This document shows, piece by piece, positions 60,923-64,000 of a stretch of 64,000 bases of DNA (position 1 is the stretch's first letter; every line of letters begins with the position of its first letter). A program made the position numbers and the translations under genes. Below the pieces are notes generated by a model. That model worked only from the letters and a program-made list of their open reading frames with translations. It did no database searches and was not told the DNA's origin. Source of the stretch: CAWEDP01 sp963807925 (lineage in GTDB: Bacteria; Acidobacteriota; Vicinamibacteria; Vicinamibacterales; CAVVIG01); the NCBI GenBank assembly GCA_963807925.1, contig CAWEDP010000001.1, positions 310,001 through 374,000 of the forward strand, given 5' to 3'.

Positions 60923-60989
60923 GCTCTGATCTAACGCTGGAAGTTCACAATTTACAATCGCGAACTTCTGAGCATCCCGAGTCGCCCCT

Positions 60990-62822
60990 TCACGACGTGC
61001 GCCCTTCGAGAAAGGCCCGCAGCTTGCGGCTGCGCGAGGGATGCCGCAGCTTCCTCAGCGCCTTCGCCTCGATCTGCCGGATCCGCTCGCGCGTGACGGC
61101 GAAGCTCTGACCCACCTCTTCGAGCGTGTGCTCGCTGCCGTCGCCGACGCCGAACCGCATCTTGATCACCTTCTCCTCGCGCGGCGTCAGGGTCTTCAGC
61201 ACCGACTCGGTCTGTTCCTTCAGGTTCAGGTTGATGACCGCTTCGGCCGGCGAGACGACCTGGCGGTCTTCGATGAAGTCGCCGAGGTGCGAATCCTCCT
61301 CTTCGCCGATCGGCGTCTCGAGCGAGATCGGCTCCTGGGCAATCTTCAGGACCTTGCGGACCTTGGAGACCGGGATGTCCATCCGCTTGGCGATCTCCTC
61401 GGAGGTCGGCTCGCGTCCGAGCTCCTGCACGAGCGCCCGCGAGGTGCGAATCAGCTTGTTGATCGTCTCGATCATGTGGACCGGAATGCGGATCGTCCGC
61501 GCCTGGTCGGCTATGGCGCGCGTGATCGCCTGGCGGATCCACCACGTCGCGTAGGTCGAGAACTTGTAGCCGCGGCGGTACTCGAACTTGTCCACCGCCT
61601 TCATCAGGCCGATGTTCCCCTCCTGAATGAGATCCAGGAACTGCAGCCCGCGGTTCGTGTACTTCTTCGCGATCGACACGACGAGGCGGAGGTTGGCCTC
61701 GACCAGCTCCTTCTTGGCCTGTTCGGCCTGGTACTCGCCCCTGAGAATCGTGTCGAGCGTCTGCTTCAGCTCCGCCGGATCCTGCTCGAGCGCGTCGGTC
61801 ATCGCCTTGAGCTTGAGCCGGAACTCCTTGATCTGGCGCTGCAGGTTCTTGCGGTCCTCCTCGCGGAGCTTCTGCTTCTTGTTCTTCGGGTTGAGCAGCC
61901 GGACCGACGCCTCGATCTCCCGCTGCACGCGCTGCACCGAGTCGACCGCGTCCTTCATGTCGTCGATGAGGCGGCGCTTCACCGGCTCGGTGAACTCGAT
62001 CTTGCGGATGTAGCGCGACAGCTCGATCCGCGCCCGCATCGCCGCCCAGCGGGCGCGCCGGTACTTGCGCTTGTCGCGCGTCGTCGTGCCCTTCGGCGTG
62101 CCGCGCAGCTTCTCCTCGAGCTTCTCCGAGCCGGCACGGGCCCGCCGGACGGCGTCAATCTGCTTCTGCACCTGGCGCGAGCGTTCCTGGATGCGCTCGT
62201 CGGTGATCTCCTCGTCGTTGAAGATCACGAGCTCGCGGATGGTGCGATCCCCGCTGTGGAGCTGGTCGCCGAGCTCGATCACCTTCTTGGCGATGAGCGG
62301 CGTGCGCGAGATGGACTTGATGACCGCCAGCTTGCCGCGTTCGATGCGCCGGGCGATTTCGACCTCGCCCTCCCGGGTGAGGAGCGGGACGGTCCCCATC
62401 TCCCGCAGATACATGCGCACCGGATCGTTGGTCTTGTCGAGCGCGCCCGGCGTGAGATCGAGCTCCAGCTCCTCGGCGCCTTCGCCCGTCCGGTCGAGCA
62501 CCTTCTCGTCGCGCAGGTACTTGTGGTCGGAGTCGATGACCTCGATGCCCGCGCTGCCGAACGTATTGAACAGATCGTCGAGCTCGTCCGACGACGTGAT
62601 CTCGGACGGCAGGAGCTCGTTGACCTCGTCGTACAGGAGATAGCCCTTCTCCTTGCCGATCGAGATGAGCTGCCGCACTTCGTCGTACTTCTCCTCGATC
62701 GACAGCGCGGCCTCGTCGCCGCGCGCCGCCGCCCCGCCCGGTCCGTGCGCCTCGTCGGCGTGGGTCCCGCGGCCTAGGTGAGCTTTTCGATCCGGTGCAG
62801 TAGGTCTTTCTTTCGTTGCCAC
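60990..62822 (-). CDS. rpoD: Primary RNA polymerase sigma factor RpoD
   Basis: 610 residues. Region 1.1 is near residues 42-100 (LISIGKEKGYLLYDEVNELL), region 1.2 has DPVRMYLREMGTVPLLTREG near residue 132, and a non-conserved insert follows. Regions 2.1-2.4 run from NLRLVVSIAKKYTNRGLQFL through FSTYATWWIRQAITRAIADQ near residue 430; region 4.2 is TLEEVGQSFAVTRERIRQIE near residue 578. It directs polymerase to TTGACA/TATAAT promoters like the one ahead of mraZ. The GTG start lies inside the dnaG 3' end (49-base overlap); no other start is better. Confidence 0.95.
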   Translation of the reverse strand: MATKERPTAPDRKAHLGRGTHADEAHGPGGAAARGDEAALSIEEKYDEVRQLISIGKEKGYLLYDEVNELLPSEITSSDELDDLFNTFGSAGIEVIDSDHKYLRDEKVLDRTGEGAEELELDLTPGALDKTNDPVRMYLREMGTVPLLTREGEVEIARRIERGKLAVIKSISRTPLIAKKVIELGDQLHSGDRTIRELVIFNDEEITDERIQERSRQVQKQIDAVRRARAGSEKLEEKLRGTPKGTTTRDKRKYRRARWAAMRARIELSRYIRKIEFTEPVKRRLIDDMKDAVDSVQRVQREIEASVRLLNPKNKKQKLREEDRKNLQRQIKEFRLKLKAMTDALEQDPAELKQTLDTILRGEYQAEQAKKELVEANLRLVVSIAKKYTNRGLQFLDLIQEGNIGLMKAVDKFEYRRGYKFSTYATWWIRQAITRAIADQARTIRIPVHMIETINKLIRTSRALVQELGREPTSEEIAKRMDIPVSKVRKVLKIAQEPISLETPIGEEEDSHLGDFIEDRQVVSPAEAVINLNLKEQTESVLKTLTPREEKVIKMRFGVGDGSEHTLEEVGQSFAVTRERIRQIEAKALRKLRHPSRSRKLRAFLEGRTS

Positions 62823-64000
62823 AGTGCGTCTATCTCATGTCCATGTTGACCGGCTCCCAGCTCCTGCAGCCGGTCAATTTCACCTTGAATGGCAGCGCGC
62901 TCGCGCTCCCACCGCATCCGGCGGAGCGCCCGGGCGCATTCGAGCGCCGGGGCCGGGGGTGTGGGGGAAGCGGCGATGCGGATGACAAGCTGGGCGTTCA
63001 CAGGTACTTAGACGCTCGAGCAGCGTCGATGGTACGAGCTCCCTATTCTGATGTAGCAGGCTTCGCGCCACTTGAAATACTTCCGGAGCCGCCAGATTGT
63101 TTAGGTCCTCGGGATCGAGCTCGGCCAGCGCGTCGACCGCGGCCGACGCATTATGGATCAACGCCCAGATCAGGCCTTTTTCGGCGTATTTCACCGGGCC
63201 AAACGACGGCAGTTCCCGATCGGTGACGGCCGTGCGACGCACCACCGCCGCCTTGCGGATTTCGGCGCGCACGACCTCTTCGGTAATCTGGCCCTTGTGG
63301 GCGATCCGGTCGCCGAACTGATCGCGCCCCACGGGGTCCGGGATCCAGTGGGCGATGGGCAACATCTCGTCCACGAACGCCCGGCGGCCCTCCGGCCGGC
63401 TGAGATCGTGCGCGCGCGTGGCGGCGTCGAGCAGGAACTCCAGAAACGGCTGCGAATTGCGCAGTCGCTCCTGATAGCGACCGGCGCCATGCCGGCGGAT
63501 GAATGTATCAGGATCCTCGTCCTTGTCCAGGACCGCGACGTTCACCTCAAACCCTTCTCGCACAAGCAGTTCAGAGGATCGCGCCGCGGCCCCCTGCCCG
63601 GCGGCGTCGGGGTCGTAGCTCAGGACGACCTTGCTCGTGAATCGCCGGAGCAGCTGCGCCTGCTGGGGCGTCAGGGCGGTGCCGCAGGCGGCGACGACCG
63701 GGGCCGCGCGGGTTCGGAAGACCTGCGCGAAGTCGAAGTAGCCTTCGACCAGCACCGCGAACTTCTGCTCCCGAATCGCGGACTTCGTCAGGCTGAGGCC
63801 GTAGAGCGTGCGCCCCTTCGAATAAATGGGCGTTTCCGGTGAATTCAGGTACTTCGGCACCTGATCCGGTTCCATGGCGCGCCCGCCGAAAGCAATCACC
63901 GGACCGGTATCCCGGCAAATCGGCACCATCAGGCGATTTCGAAACCGATCGACCACCTCGCCGGCGTCGCGTTTGACGCCGAGACCGCTCTGGAGGAGCA
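62774..64000 (-). CDS. dnaG: DNA primase DnaG, C-terminal part, frameshifted
   Basis: The 5' part lies beyond the window. Visible: PICRDTGPVIAFGGRAM, the TOPRIM centre AVLVEGYFDFAQVFRTRAAP and LSYDPDAAGQGAAARSSELL, with the metal-binding glutamate and DxD. The written frame from upstream dissolves after TLLERLST and ends at 62880. Removing one base at 63002-63004 (minus-strand ACCTGTG) restores VNAQLVIRIAA and then a helical tail EIDRLQELGAGQHGHEIDAL, ending at 62774 in overlap with rpoD. DnaG makes replication primers. As the gene is essential, a sequence error is the likely cause. Confidence 0.92.

Noticed and set aside
60941..60970. GAAGTTC/GAACTTC repeat between rpoD and the tRNA as a terminator
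   Set aside because: Only a seven-base AT-rich stem with a 16-base loop and no T-tract; a much better terminator lies after the tRNA.
1..64000. CRISPR arrays, insertion sequences, prophage or defence genes
   Set aside because: I looked on both strands and found no regular short repeats, transposase, integrase, phage structural or nuclease-helicase defence genes.

Overview
The window looks like chromosomal DNA of a high-GC Gram-negative bacterium, most likely an acidobacterium of the Vicinamibacteria type. This is inferred from gene content, not from a marker search. The supporting genes are a TonB receptor with an N-terminal carboxypeptidase-like domain, a fused E1 alpha/beta 2-oxoacid dehydrogenase, a MurE with the meso-diaminopimelate DNPR motif, hydroxysqualene dehydroxylase, and a FadN-FadA-FadE operon. 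GTG and TTG starts are common and genes are packed with ATGA, GTGA and TTGA overlaps. I see no prophage, insertion sequence, CRISPR array or defence system.

Layout. 1-8.1 kb: end of hpnE, thiI, class I aldolase, NUDIX hydrolase, peptide deformylase, a tandem ThyX-family protein, an M20 dipeptidase and a SirB1-type protein. 8.2-12.9 kb: TonB receptor with its own promoter, a HAD phosphatase and a DUF1684 lipoprotein. 13-19.8 kb: a beta-oxidation operon (fadN, two alpha/beta hydrolases, fadA, fadE). 19.9-23.1 kb: a secreted propeller-like protein and fused E1. 23.2-29.1 kb: cupin, lemA, M48 protease, DoxX, a membrane glycosyltransferase, rhomboid protease, YqeY and a proline-rich secreted protein. 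29.1-35.7 kb: a seven-gene surface glycan cluster with overlapping genes. 35.7-53.7 kb: ychF, then the division and cell wall (dcw) cluster in the order mraZ-rsmH-ftsL-ftsI-murE-murF-mraY-murD-ftsW-murG-murC-ftsQ-ftsA-ftsZ, driven by a clear sigma-70-type promoter, without murB or ddl. 53.8-59.5 kb: radical SAM protein, SpoVG-like protein, acpS, pgeF and a lipoprotein plus envelope-protein pair. 59.5-64 kb: rnhA, a zinc-ribbon coiled-coil protein, a CAU tRNA, rpoD and the 3' part of dnaG (all minus strand).

The most striking result is that six genes, including ftsQ, ftsZ and dnaG, each carry single-base indels (eight in total) that break an otherwise conserved protein. Restoring the frame recovers recognisable C-termini in every case. 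Six of the eight indels lie at or within two bases of a GTAC tetranucleotide, which suggests systematic sequence error at a motif, perhaps a methylated one, rather than eight real mutations. Two other genome-level signals stand out. Ten start codons without an evident Shine-Dalgarno sequence are preceded by a TANNNT -10-like hexamer only 6-9 bases upstream, suggesting leaderless transcription. A 134-base, highly palindromic element lies between murD and ftsW inside the dcw cluster.
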